Under the pieces are notes generated by a model that saw nothing but the letters and a program-made list of their open reading frames with translations, made no database searches and was not told the origin of the DNA. A DNA stretch of 64,000 nt. Source: Gordonia sp. SID5947. GTDB lineage: Bacteria; Actinomycetota; Actinomycetes; Mycobacteriales; Mycobacteriaceae. Position numbers and translations under genes: made by a program. Positions 35,604-43,561 of the stretch are shown piece after piece (position 1 is the stretch's first letter; each line of letters starts with the position of its first letter). The stretch covers positions 3,038,001-3,102,000 of the forward strand of contig NZ_WWHU01000001.1 in assembly GCF_009862785.1 (NCBI RefSeq). The letters run 5' to 3'.

Positions 35604-36074
35604 TCATTCGTTGGCCAGTATATCTGGCCGAGCTCTGGAGACAAATTCTTGGATCAAAGGTTCAAGCTCGCTGTACTTGAGGTTGAACTGCAGTTCGAAG
35701 CTCCGAACCTCCTCGGCGTTCCGAGGAGTCGCATACCAGGGTTTGCTCGCATTCGCTGCGGTCGTTGTAACGGAACGGGCAACGTAATCGATTTTCGATA
35801 CAACCCCGACGACCTCCGGTGAACCCACTAGATCGACTTCTGCAGCAACGGCGGAGTAGTCATCCCGAGTGGTAAGCAGTTCGGAGAGCTGATCGGCGTA
35901 TTCAAAGGGATTCTCCGGATCATTAATCGACGTGAATGCTACGGATATAGCTGCGCTCTTGCTGGCAAGTGAGTTCGCGGCGGCTAGGTACCTTGCATAA
36001 AGATCTCTATACTGTTCAAGCTTGAACTTATCGAATTCAGTATCACGCGGGACTGCTGCACACATAGGTGACAT
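35604..36074 (-). CDS. hypothetical protein, AT-rich, 5' end probably cut by an IS element
   Basis: The frame gives 156 residues, but the first dozen come from the IS3-type end, so the true N-terminus is probably lost. The protein is helical (DKFKLEQYRDLYARYLAAANSLA, then a DDYSAVAAEVDLVG region). The DNA is clearly more AT-rich than its surroundings, as expected of recently acquired sequence. No family recognised. Confidence 0.5.
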   Translation of the reverse strand: MSPMCAAVPRDTEFDKFKLEQYRDLYARYLAAANSLASKSAAISVAFTSINDPENPFEYADQLSELLTTRDDYSAVAAEVDLVGSPEVVGVVSKIDYVARSVTTTAANASKPWYATPRNAEEVRSFELQFNLKYSELEPLIQEFVSRARPDILANE

Positions 36075-36115
36075 CTGATCTGGCTTGCCTGCGGGCGGTC
36101 GGGAAGGATGTAGCT

Positions 36116-36424
36116 GTGCCCAAGCCTTACCCTCAAGAGTTTCGTGATGACGTTGTACGGGTGGCCCGCGATCGCGGCGATGGAGTGACGATCGAGCAGG
36201 TCGCCAAGGATTTCGGTGTGCATCCGATGACCTTGACCAGGTGGATGCGACGCGCTGATATCGACGCGGGGCATCGACCGGGTGTCACCTCGACAGAATC
36301 TGCCGTATTGCGTGAGGCCAATAAGCGGATCCGGTTGCTAGAGCAGGAGAACGAAGTCCTGCGCCGGGCCGCGGCCTACCTGTCGCAGGCGAACCTGCCG
36401 GGAAAAGGCTCTACCCGCTCGTGA
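36116..36424 (+). CDS. IS3-family transposase OrfA (helix-turn-helix)
   Basis: A 102-residue protein starting at GTG 36116 (VPKPYPQEFRDDVVRVARDR). The helix-turn-helix is IEQVAKDFGVHPMTLTRWMRRAD, followed by a zipper helix (LREANKRIRLLEQENEVLRRA). It overlaps OrfB by four bases (GTGA). Confidence 0.9.
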   Translation: MPKPYPQEFRDDVVRVARDRGDGVTIEQVAKDFGVHPMTLTRWMRRADIDAGHRPGVTSTESAVLREANKRIRLLEQENEVLRRAAAYLSQANLPGKGSTRS

Positions 36425-37278
36425 AAGAGCTCGCCGCCAACGGGGTGCCCGTGGCGGTGTCGTGTCGGGTCCTTAAGCTCTCTCGTCAGCCCTATTACCG
36501 GTGGCTGGTCTGCCCGGTCACCGATGCCGAGTTGACCTGGGCGTATCGGGCGAATGCGCTGTTCGATGCCCATGGCGAGGACCCGGAGTTCGGCTATCGG
36601 TTCCTGGTCGGCGAAGCCGCCCTGGTCGAGGTATCGATGTGTGAGCGGACCGCCTGGCGGATCTGCCGCGACAACCATTGGTGGTCAGTTTTCGGAAAGA
36701 AGCGAGGCCGCAACGGCCGGCGATCCGGTCCACCAGTTCACGACGATCTGGTCCTACGAAACTTCACCGCAGATACTCCAAACCAGTTGTGGCTCACCGA
36801 TATCACCGAGCACCACACCACTGAAGGAAAGCTCTACCTGTGTGCGATCAAAGACGTGTACTCAGGGCGAATCGTCGGTTACAGCATCGATTCGCGGATG
36901 AAGTCCCGACTGGCGGTGGCAGCACTCAACAGTGCTGTTGCCCGCCGCGGCGACGTGGCCGACTGCATCGTCCACAGCGATCGAGGATCGCAGTTCCGGT
37001 CGCGAAAGTTCGTCCACGCCTTGAACATGCACGGTTTGGTCGGCTCGATGGGCAAAGTTGGAGCCTGCGGTGACAATGCGGCGATGGAGAGCTTCTTCGC
37101 TCTGCTGCAACGCAATGTGCTCGACCGCCGACGTTGGGACACCCGCGAACAACTCCGGATCGCGATCATCACGTGGATCGAACGGACCTATCACCGCCGT
37201 CGCCGACAGGCCCGTCTCGGCCGGTTGACGCCCATCGAATACGAAGCCATCATCATTGATGCCGCAACTGCGGCATGA
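36421..37278 (+). CDS. IS3-family transposase OrfB (DDE integrase core)
   Basis: A 285-residue transposase. The catalytic residues are in WLTDITEHHT (Asp), VHSDRGSQFRS (Asp) and DNAAMESFFALLQRNVLD (Glu), with the usual spacing; residues 1-100 form the N-terminal helical part. The frame is intact, so this copy may be active. It could also serve as the source of the IS in the rest of the genome. Confidence 0.93.
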   Translation: MKELAANGVPVAVSCRVLKLSRQPYYRWLVCPVTDAELTWAYRANALFDAHGEDPEFGYRFLVGEAALVEVSMCERTAWRICRDNHWWSVFGKKRGRNGRRSGPPVHDDLVLRNFTADTPNQLWLTDITEHHTTEGKLYLCAIKDVYSGRIVGYSIDSRMKSRLAVAALNSAVARRGDVADCIVHSDRGSQFRSRKFVHALNMHGLVGSMGKVGACGDNAAMESFFALLQRNVLDRRRWDTREQLRIAIITWIERTYHRRRRQARLGRLTPIEYEAIIIDAATAA

Positions 37279-37562
37279 CACCGTAACTGTCACCCATCCG
37301 TGCAGCAGTCCCTTCATCAGAATTGCCACGGTCGCTGGAAAATCTGGACCCGACCCGCATAGTCGAAGTTGTCAGAATGTCCTAAATGTCCGAAAAATTG
37401 CCGAAACACTTGCCACGAACCCTGGATATGACAGTCTCCGTCGGAACCTACAGCTGACTCGGCCAAACATCCCCGCGGCGCTGATCAAAAATCGTGGGCC
37501 TACTCTGCAAGCGCAGAGGCAGGTGCCGACCTTTGCCGACGACGTCGTGCAACCTGCAGAGA

Positions 37563-37647
37563 TGCAAACTAGGAGAGAAACCCCAGGAACGGATGCAATG
37601 TAGTGCAAACTCCGGTGAGAAAATGCAAAGTGGAATGAGAACCTACA
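37563..37647 (-). repeat. right end of the island: terminal inverted repeat and three subterminal repeats
   Basis: The terminal repeat is 37624-37647. Repeat units occupy 37624-37641, 37604-37621 and 37563-37579. The two outer units are almost contiguous, while those of the left end are spaced; asymmetric ends of this kind are known from Tn7. A 12-bp copy of the end junction (AACCTACAGCTG) also occurs at 37445-37456. Confidence 0.75.
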
Positions 37648-37654
37648 GCTGGAA

Positions 37655-39820
37655 CTATCCCCGCGCCATATCCACGAACTTGCTCAGATGCAGTTGGTGC
37701 GCAACGGTGATCGTCGCCGTCGGGCCGTTTCGGTGCTTGCCGAGGATGATGTCGGCTTCACCGGCGCGCGGGTCGTCTCGCTCGAACGCATCGGGACGAT
37801 GCAGGAGGATGACCATGTCGGCGTCCTGTTCCAGCGATCCCGATTCGCGCAGGTCAGAGACCTGTGGCTTCTTGTCCGTACGCTGCTCCGGACCACGGTT
37901 CAGCTGACTGATCGCGACCACAGGAACCTCGAGTTCCTTTGCGAGCAGCTTCAATTGACGAGAGAACTCGGAGACCTCCTGCTGGCGGGACTCGACCTTC
38001 TTACCCGAGGTCATCAGCTGCATGTAGTCCACCACAACGAGTTTCAGATCCTGGCGCTGCTTGAGCCGTCGCGCTTTGGCGCGGATCTCCATCATCGTCA
38101 GGTTCGGCGAGTCGTCGATGAACAGCGGCGCCTCGGAGATCTCACCCATTCGTCGCGCGAGCCGCGTCCAGTCGTCGTCGGTCATCGTGCCGCCGCGCAT
38201 GTCACCGAGCTTGACCTTCGCCTCCGCCGACAGCAGGCGCATGACGATCTCGGTCTTGCTCATCTCCAGCGAGAACATCGCGCTGGTCAGGTGATTGGTG
38301 ATGGAACACGAGCGCAGGAAGTCCATCGCCAGCGTCGAGTTGTGGGTCGGTACCATCGCTTCGCCCGCGAGGTACATGTGCTCGTCGTTGTCGACCTGCA
38401 CGCAACGCACTGGCACGCTGTCCACCGGCCGCACCGCGATCAGTCGCCGCACCCCGGCCCGACGCCGGAGTTCCTTGTGGCGGATGGCCTTGTGGTGGAC
38501 GGTGAAGACGTCGTCGTCGGCATCGACACGCAGCCAGCCCGTGACCGAGCGCTTGTAGTTGTAACCCAGGCCTGCCACCAGGTCGGCGACGACGGCGGTC
38601 ATGTGCCGCGTGGCGGCGGGCACGGTGATCCAGCCGTCGTCGTCGACCGTGGCGCGAGCGTCGAGCAACCCCGCGAGCAGTGCTCGACGCTGCGCGATCG
38701 ACCCCCGAAGATATTCGAATGGGATGCGGCCGCCGAGGTCGGCCATCAACGTCATCACGTCGACGGGACCCTCCGCATCGATCCGCATGGCGATCTCCGG
38801 GTCGTTGAAAGCCATGCCGGCGAGCGCCGCGACCGTGTACGGCCCGTACGCGAAACGTTTCCGCGGCAATTCCAACGGCCGGGTGTTGCGGACCACCGCG
38901 CAGCCGACGTGAGCGCGCAACGCCTCGGTGGTGACGGTCTGCCGTTTGCCGTCGATGTCGGCCACCCACTGGTGCTGTTGGTCTGCGACGAGAATGGTCC
39001 CGTCGTTGAATTCGACCTCGTAGCAGGGACGTTCGGTCATCACCTCGGTCGCGGCGACAACCTTGGTGGGCGTGCCCTGAGCGTCGAGGAGCAGATCACC
39101 GACCCCGACCTTGCCCATCGTGGTCCAGCCGGTCGGTGTGGGCAGCGGGGTGTCGAGCGCCAGCGCCTTGCCGACGCCTGGGCGCGCGGCGACGATGATC
39201 ATCTGCCCGGGATGCAGGCCGTTGGTGATCTTGTCGAGGTCCACGAAGCCGGTCGGCACACCGAGCGAGATACCGCCCCGCGAGGCGATCGAGTCGATCT
39301 CGTCCATGGTCGGCTGGAGCAGTTCTTCCAACGGCACGTAGTCCTCGGCGGTGCGACGCTCGGTGACCTCGTAGACCTCGGCCTGCGCGCGGTCGACGAC
39401 CTCGGCGACGTCTTGACCGTCCGCGCCGGCGTAACCGAACTGGACGATGCGAGTTCCGGCTTCGACGAGCCGGCGCAGAATCGCCTTCTCCGCGACGATC
39501 TCCGCGTAGTACCCCGCATTGGCCGCTGTCGGCACCGTGGAGATCAGCGTGTGCAGATATGGTGCCCCACCGACCCGGCGAAGTTCACCGGCCCGCTCCA
39601 GCTCGTTGGCGACGGTCACCGCGTCCGCGGGTTCGCCCTTGCCGTACAGCTCGAGCACCGCCTCGTAGACGGCTTGGTGCGCAGGCCGATAGAAGTCGGC
39701 GGACCTGAGTTTCTCCACGACGTCGGCGATCGCGTCCTTCGACAGCAGCATGCCCCCGAGCACCGACTGCTCCGCAGCCAGATCCTGAGGTGGCTGGCGG
39801 CCGAAATCCTCGGAGGGCAC
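37655..39820 (-). CDS. dnaB: replicative DNA helicase DnaB with an in-frame intein
   Basis: A 721-residue precursor. The extein parts (residues 1-218 and 495-721) join to a 445-residue DnaB, close to the mycobacterial protein. The N-terminal domain starts GRQPPQDLAAEQSVLGGMLL. The C-terminal RecA-like domain has the P-loop ARPGVGK/S, split by the intein, then FSLEMSKTEIVMRLLSAEAK, VVVDYMQLM and LRESGSLEQDAD. The intein must splice out for helicase function. The start used is a GTG at 39820; a slightly earlier start is possible. In related genomes rplI lies directly upstream; here two small genes lie between. A transposon-like island ends 7 bp after the stop codon. Confidence 0.95.
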   Translation of the reverse strand: MPSEDFGRQPPQDLAAEQSVLGGMLLSKDAIADVVEKLRSADFYRPAHQAVYEAVLELYGKGEPADAVTVANELERAGELRRVGGAPYLHTLISTVPTAANAGYYAEIVAEKAILRRLVEAGTRIVQFGYAGADGQDVAEVVDRAQAEVYEVTERRTAEDYVPLEELLQPTMDEIDSIASRGGISLGVPTGFVDLDKITNGLHPGQMIIVAARPGVGKALALDTPLPTPTGWTTMGKVGVGDLLLDAQGTPTKVVAATEVMTERPCYEVEFNDGTILVADQQHQWVADIDGKRQTVTTEALRAHVGCAVVRNTRPLELPRKRFAYGPYTVAALAGMAFNDPEIAMRIDAEGPVDVMTLMADLGGRIPFEYLRGSIAQRRALLAGLLDARATVDDDGWITVPAATRHMTAVVADLVAGLGYNYKRSVTGWLRVDADDDVFTVHHKAIRHKELRRRAGVRRLIAVRPVDSVPVRCVQVDNDEHMYLAGEAMVPTHNSTLAMDFLRSCSITNHLTSAMFSLEMSKTEIVMRLLSAEAKVKLGDMRGGTMTDDDWTRLARRMGEISEAPLFIDDSPNLTMMEIRAKARRLKQRQDLKLVVVDYMQLMTSGKKVESRQQEVSEFSRQLKLLAKELEVPVVAISQLNRGPEQRTDKKPQVSDLRESGSLEQDADMVILLHRPDAFERDDPRAGEADIILGKHRNGPTATITVAHQLHLSKFVDMARG
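38339..39166 (-). other. DnaB intein, probable class 3 (Ala1, W-C-T motif)
   Basis: 276 residues (219-494 of the precursor) inserted between Lys and Ser of the P-loop GVGK/S. The first residue is Ala, so the usual Cys/Ser nucleophile is missing. Trp67 in block B (QHQWVAD), Cys255 in block F (VRCVQVDN) and Thr274 in the end MVPTHN form the W-C-T triplet of class 3 inteins, which start splicing from the block F Cys. It ends in His-Asn before Ser+1. A single degenerate LAGLIDADG-like stretch (LLAGLLDARATVDDDG) suggests the homing endonuclease is lost. Confidence 0.85.
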
Positions 39821-40459
39821 ACCATCGTCCCCCGGCCCGCTCGCCCGCCGGCTACCGACTCCAGGTGTCCCGGATCGTGCCCGCGGTCATCGACAACTGC
39901 CACGCGTGTCAAACCTCTCGCAGTGCTTGCACCACTCGACTTCGAGTGGGTCCGACTCTGTGTGGCGTCCACGGCATCCGCCGTCGACGTCGGTAGTGCT
40001 GGTTCCGTGATATCGAGGCCCACCGACAAATTTCCGTCGGCACGCCCACAGCGATCGCGGAGGCACTGTCGGAGCACACTAGAGCGACCTTCGCGTCCGG
40101 TTCAAACGGGGCTGTGCACAACATTGTCAGCAAACTGTGGACCGTCTGTGGACGCTGGCGAGTGGCTTGTGCACCCCCTGTGTACAGCGTGGGGATTTGT
40201 TCTGTGAGCAATCAAGTAACCGCAGGTCAAAGCCCTCAAAGTTTTCCACAGCAAGTCCAGAAATTCGGTTCGGCGTGTCACGCTGGATGCGTCATTCGGC
40301 GTGTTGCAGGTCAAGGTCGGACCATCTGCAACCAACAACTCGGTAAACATTCGATGTGAGCTGGGTTACACCTGTTCAGAGGGGCCCGCATCTCTCGGTG
40401 TGGTCAACCGTCCCACATTCTCCCGGGTTCTCGTGCCACCCGACGTGCGGCGTGTTCCA
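39821..40459. other. 639-bp intergenic region upstream of dnaB
   Basis: No convincing gene on either strand. The part 40090-40260 is less GC-rich and has several DnaA-box-like 9-mers (TTTTCCACA at about 40242, and TGTGGACC and TGTGGACG near 40135-40155 read as complements). None matches the actinobacterial box TTGTCCACA fully. It should hold the dnaB promoter and that of the divergent secreted protein. Confidence 0.4.
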
Positions 40460-41110
40460 ATGTTGGGCATGGGGCGGAACCTGGCGACACGACAACTCGT
40501 ATTCCGGTGGCGTCGACTCGTGGTGGCCGGAGCCGCGCTCGTGGTGGCGGTGACGGCCATGCCCGTCACCGCGTCGGCCGCACCCGCATCCGGACCGACG
40601 ATGCCGGTCGAATTCGATCTCTCGCGATACCAACCGGTTGACCCGGCCTCCTACCGCGCGCTGGCCTACGCCGACAACGGAGGCGGATTCCTCCGCGCCG
40701 GCCGATGGCTCTGCCGGATCGGTCCGACGTACCGTTACGTCGGTTGTCAGGGCACCCCGGCCACCGCTCCGCGGGACGTCCGCGGCGCGGCGATCTCCGG
40801 CGATCAACAAGGCCCGTGGTGGGTGCCCGGTTGGTCGAACTACCGCTTCGGCGCTCCGTCCGGATTTCGCGCACCGACCTTGCCGGTCGGCAAACGGGTC
40901 ACGCTCGCCGGGGTCACCTGCACCGCTCCCCGCCCCGACACCGTCGCGTGCCGGACCGGCGCCCGGGCACTGATCCTCACCTCCGGCTGGCACAAGTTCT
41001 TCTTCCCCAGCGGCGACACCGCCCACAGCAACAACCCGGCGCCGACGTATCTACCGCCGAGACTGCGGTACTGGAATCAGCTGCCGGCGACACCTGCTCC
41101 ACCACGCTGA
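40460..41110 (+). CDS. secreted protein of unknown function
   Basis: A 216-residue exported protein. After a basic start (GRNLATRQLVFRWRR) there is a signal-peptide core (LVVAGAALVVAVTAMPV) and a cleavage site near TASAAPA. The mature part has four cysteines (WLCRIG, YVGCQG, GVTCTAP, TVACRTG), probably in two disulfides, and a conserved-looking end (GWHKFFFPSG). No family recognised. It is divergent from dnaB and convergent with the next small gene. Confidence 0.75.
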   Translation: MLGMGRNLATRQLVFRWRRLVVAGAALVVAVTAMPVTASAAPASGPTMPVEFDLSRYQPVDPASYRALAYADNGGGFLRAGRWLCRIGPTYRYVGCQGTPATAPRDVRGAAISGDQQGPWWVPGWSNYRFGAPSGFRAPTLPVGKRVTLAGVTCTAPRPDTVACRTGARALILTSGWHKFFFPSGDTAHSNNPAPTYLPPRLRYWNQLPATPAPPR

Positions 41111-41159
41111 CCCACGCCGCGAGACGTGCTGCACCACGGGCAGTTCGAGCGCCGAGCCG

Positions 41160-41423
41160 TCAGAGAATCGATCTCATCTGCGTGGCGAACTCCAGAACCC
41201 ATGCGCGCGCAGGCCGGGACGCCGGCGTACGGGGGACATCGGTCGCGTCCGGCGCCATCTCGACGGAGGCCGAACTCAACTCCTTTCGCAGCGCCTCCCG
41301 CTGAGCGCGGTCGCGCGCCGCGCTGAGTTGCCGCGCCTGGTCGCCGTCGTAGTGCAACGAGGGCTGAAAGAAGAACGCCAGCACAAAGATGGCGGTGCCG
41401 ACGATGACGACTGTGACGACCAT
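41160..41423 (-). CDS. small single-helix membrane protein
   Basis: An 87-residue protein. The N-terminal helix (VVTVVIVGTAIFVLAFFF) anchors it, and a charged helix follows (ARQLSAARDRAQREALRKEL). The ATG at 41423 has AGGAGG eight bases upstream. No family recognised. Confidence 0.65.
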   Translation of the reverse strand: MVVTVVIVGTAIFVLAFFFQPSLHYDGDQARQLSAARDRAQREALRKELSSASVEMAPDATDVPRTPASRPARAWVLEFATQMRSIL

Positions 41424-41639
41424 GGGAAACGCCTCCTGGTGTGAACGTGTGGATCTGTTCACGAGTCCTGGACGTTGCGCTCCTCGTGCGGTCGATCCGG
41501 CCCCCGGATCTGGTGAACTCGTAGCACCGAAATTACGGGCCGGGATGACAGGGGGAACGCGTAGTTCACTACCCCAGTCAGCGGAGTCGGCAGCACGTGG
41601 TCGGATCGGAGTACTCACCGGATGCTGCACCGAAAACGA

Positions 41640-41672
41640 CGAGGCCGGGCGGACCATGTCCGCCCGGCCTCG
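41640..41672 (-). terminator. intrinsic terminator of the ribosomal protein operon
   Basis: Two 14-bp arms (CGAGGCCGGGCGGA and its complement) with a 5-bp loop, followed on the minus strand by a TTTT run. It lies 23 bp after the rplI stop codon. Confidence 0.8.
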
Positions 41673-41695
41673 TGCCAGGTACTACGTCGGTGCGC

Positions 41696-42148
41696 TCAGC
41701 CCGCGACGACGGCCAACTCCACGGTGGCCTCGACGTCGGGGTGCAGCCGCACGACGACCGGGTAGCTACCGGTGGCCTTGATGTGGCCCTGCGGCAACTC
41801 GACCGAACGCTTGTCGACGACCGGCCCACCTGCCGAGCGGATCGCGCCCGCAACGTCGGCGGCGGTCACCGAACCGAAGAGCTTGCCCGAGTCGTGGGTC
41901 TTGACGCCGAGCGAGACCTCGGTCAGGCCCTCGAGGGCCTGCTTGAGCTCGTTGGCGTGCTCGAGACCGCGGACCTCACGGGCCTCCTGGGAACGGCGGA
42001 TGCCGTCGACCTGCTTCTGCGCACCGCGGGTGGCCTTGATGGCCAGGCCGCGGGGCAACAGGTAGTTGCGGCCGTAGCCGTCCTTGACCTCAACGGTGTC
42101 GCCTGCTTCGCCGAGGTTCTCCACGGCGGCGGTAAGGATGAGTTTCAT
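41696..42148 (-). CDS. rplI: 50S ribosomal protein L9
   Basis: 150 residues with the L9 N-terminal domain ([34 protein letters not shown]), the long connecting helix and the C-terminal domain ([19 protein letters not shown]). It binds 23S rRNA near the L1 stalk. It is the last gene of the rpsF-ssb-rpsR-rplI operon, 17 bp after rpsR, and is followed by a strong terminator. Confidence 0.97.
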   Translation of the reverse strand: MKLILTAAVENLGEAGDTVEVKDGYGRNYLLPRGLAIKATRGAQKQVDGIRRSQEAREVRGLEHANELKQALEGLTEVSLGVKTHDSGKLFGSVTAADVAGAIRSAGGPVVDKRSVELPQGHIKATGSYPVVVRLHPDVEATVELAVVAG

Positions 42149-42165
42149 GTCAGCTCCCTTTCCGC

Positions 42166-42423
42166 TCAGCGACCGGTCGAGGTGAAGGGCAGCAAGGCCA
42201 CCTCACGCGAGTTCTTCACGGCCACAGCGACATCGCGCTGGTGCTGAACGCAGTTGCCGGTGACGCGACGCGAACGGATCTTGCCGCGGTCGGACAGGTA
42301 GCGCCGCAGCAAAGCGGTGTCCTTGTAGTCGATGACAGCCTTCTTGTCCTTGCAGAAGTTGCACGCCTTGGTCTTGGTGACCTTTTCGACGCGCGGCTTC
42401 CGGCTGCTTTTTGCCTTTGCCAT
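42166..42423 (-). CDS. rpsR: 30S ribosomal protein S18
   Basis: 85 residues with the S18 core ([18 protein letters not shown] and [29 protein letters not shown]). The Cys residues CNFC and GNC suggest a zinc-binding (C+) form, which fits rpsR1 of mycobacteria. It lies between ssb and rplI in the operon. Confidence 0.97.
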   Translation of the reverse strand: MAKAKSSRKPRVEKVTKTKACNFCKDKKAVIDYKDTALLRRYLSDRGKIRSRRVTGNCVQHQRDVAVAVKNSREVALLPFTSTGR

Positions 42424-42441
42424 TGGTACTCCAGTGTGTTT

Positions 42442-42948
42442 CTAGAAAGGTGGTTCGTCGTCGCCCCCGCCGAACGATCCGCTCGCGGGCGCGCTGCCCC
42501 ACGGATCGTCGGCGACCTGCTGGCCTCCTCCGCCGCCGCGGCTTCCGCCGCCGCCGGAGGAGAACCCGCCACCGCCGCCGCCACGCGAGGCCTTGTTGAC
42601 CTTCGCGGTGGCGTACTTGAGTGAGGGGCCGATCTCATCGACCTCGAGTTCCACAACTGTGCGCTTCTCACCCTCACGGGTTTCGAAGGATCGCTGCTTG
42701 AGGCGACCCTGCACGACGACCCGGGTTCCCTTGGACAAGCTCTCGGTCACGTTCTCCGCGGCATCGCGCCAGATGTTGCAGCGGAGGAACAGCGCTTCGC
42801 CGTCCTTCCACTCATTCGTCTGACGATCGAAGGTGCGCGGCGTGGAGGCCACCGTGAAGTTGGCCACCGCGGCGCCCGACGGTGTGAACCGGAGTTCCGG
42901 ATCCGCCGTCAGGTTGCCTACAACGGTGATGACCGTGTCGCCTGCCAT
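42442..42948 (-). CDS. ssb: single-stranded DNA-binding protein
   Basis: 168 residues. The OB-fold domain (1-110) starts [21 protein letters not shown] and includes [16 protein letters not shown] glycine-rich linker leads to the acidic tail ending DDEPPF, which binds repair and replication partners. The ATG at 42948 matches the mycobacterial start. It lies in the rpsF-ssb-rpsR-rplI operon. Confidence 0.97.
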   Translation of the reverse strand: MAGDTVITVVGNLTADPELRFTPSGAAVANFTVASTPRTFDRQTNEWKDGEALFLRCNIWRDAAENVTESLSKGTRVVVQGRLKQRSFETREGEKRTVVELEVDEIGPSLKYATAKVNKASRGGGGGGFSSGGGGSRGGGGGQQVADDPWGSAPASGSFGGGDDEPPF

Positions 42949-43073
42949 GTGTCTCCCCTTGGGTCGTGGTTGGGCACTCGTTGATCGACGTGCACCGGGC
43001 AATGGTTCAACGTTATGGGTTCAACCCTAGAGCCCGGTACCGACTGCTTACGTGTCGATCGAGGAACTGTGGA

Positions 43074-43355
43074 TTACTTCCGCAGGACCTTGGTGCGCAG
43101 GACCGACTCGTTGAGCTTCAGCTGACGGTCGAGCTCGGTGACCGTCTTCGGCTCGGCGTTGAGATCGATGACGGCATAGATGCCCTCGTTGTGCTTCAGG
43201 ATCTCGTAGGCGAGACGGCGCTTGCCCCAGATGTCGACATTGTCCACCTTGCCGCCGTCGTTACGGACAACGTTGAGGAAGGTATCCAGTGAGGGTGCAA
43301 CGGTGCGCTCGTCCAGATTCGGATCGAGGATGACCATCAATTCGTAGTGACGCAT
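43074..43355 (-). CDS. rpsF: 30S ribosomal protein S6
   Basis: 93 residues starting [17 protein letters not shown], with [10 protein letters not shown] and [15 protein letters not shown], typical of S6. It pairs with S18 on the 30S platform. It heads the operon and is divergent from the glycosyltransferase gene. Confidence 0.97.
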   Translation of the reverse strand: MRHYELMVILDPNLDERTVAPSLDTFLNVVRNDGGKVDNVDIWGKRRLAYEILKHNEGIYAVIDLNAEPKTVTELDRQLKLNESVLRTKVLRK

Positions 43356-43561
43356 AAGACCACATCACCTCCTATGGGCTAGTTCGGCCACGGACTGTCC
43401 GTGGCAGGAGGGTCGCCTGCGTCGGCAACCGCTCCAAGATACACGACATACCCCTGACCAGCGAAATCGCCTCCCACACCCGCGGGTGCGGAGAGGGGCG
43501 GGTTCGGGCGGAGGTTGGGGAGAGTGCGGGTCGGGGGCGCGGACCACTTAGTCTGTAGCGC

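Larger units (their letters stand above)
36049..37312 (+). mobile_element. IS3-family insertion sequence, complete
   Basis: Inverted ends of 13 identical bases (GGGACTGCTGCAC) at 36049 and, reversed, at 37312 continue with weaker similarity (ATAGGTGACA / ATGGGTGACA). It is about 1.26 kb and carries intact orfA and orfB. No target duplication is visible at either assumed limit, so the flanks may have been rearranged. Confidence 0.8.
27135..37647. mobile_element. 10.5-kb transposon-like island with TGT...ACA inverted repeats and 5-bp target duplication, next to dnaB
   Basis: The ends are 24-bp inverted repeats that match at 23 positions; each begins TGTAGGTTCTCATT and ends ACTTTGCA. GCTGG is directly repeated just outside (27130-27134 and 37648-37652). 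Each end has three copies of a TTCTCA-N5/6-(A/T)(C/G)TTTGCA unit. The right end lies 7 bp past the dnaB stop codon. TG/CA ends, multiple binding-site-like repeats and a 5-bp duplication fit Tn7/Tn5053-type or IS21-type transposition. Inside are the CHAT/hydrolase operon, two IS3-type elements, an IS21 remnant, a helicase end and phage-like scraps. I find no core transposase belonging to these ends, so the element looks non-autonomous or decayed. Confidence 0.75.

Noticed and set aside
36049..37312. Target duplication for the complete IS3-type element
   Set aside because: Bases outside the inverted repeats do not match for any of the possible end positions.
27135..37647. The island as an ordinary IS21 copy with cargo between two ISs
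   Set aside because: The IstA fragment inside has its own, different end repeats (GGTCCC...TGGCA), so it is not the transposase of the outer ends.
37688..40207. A very long open frame (over 800 codons) on the plus strand opposite dnaB
   Set aside because: It is the antisense of a strongly conserved gene in high-GC DNA; its composition (Arg/His/Asp/Gly-rich) and lack of domains mark it as a shadow.
39821..40459. The region upstream of dnaB as a replication origin
   Set aside because: No perfect DnaA boxes, and neither dnaA nor dnaN is next to it.
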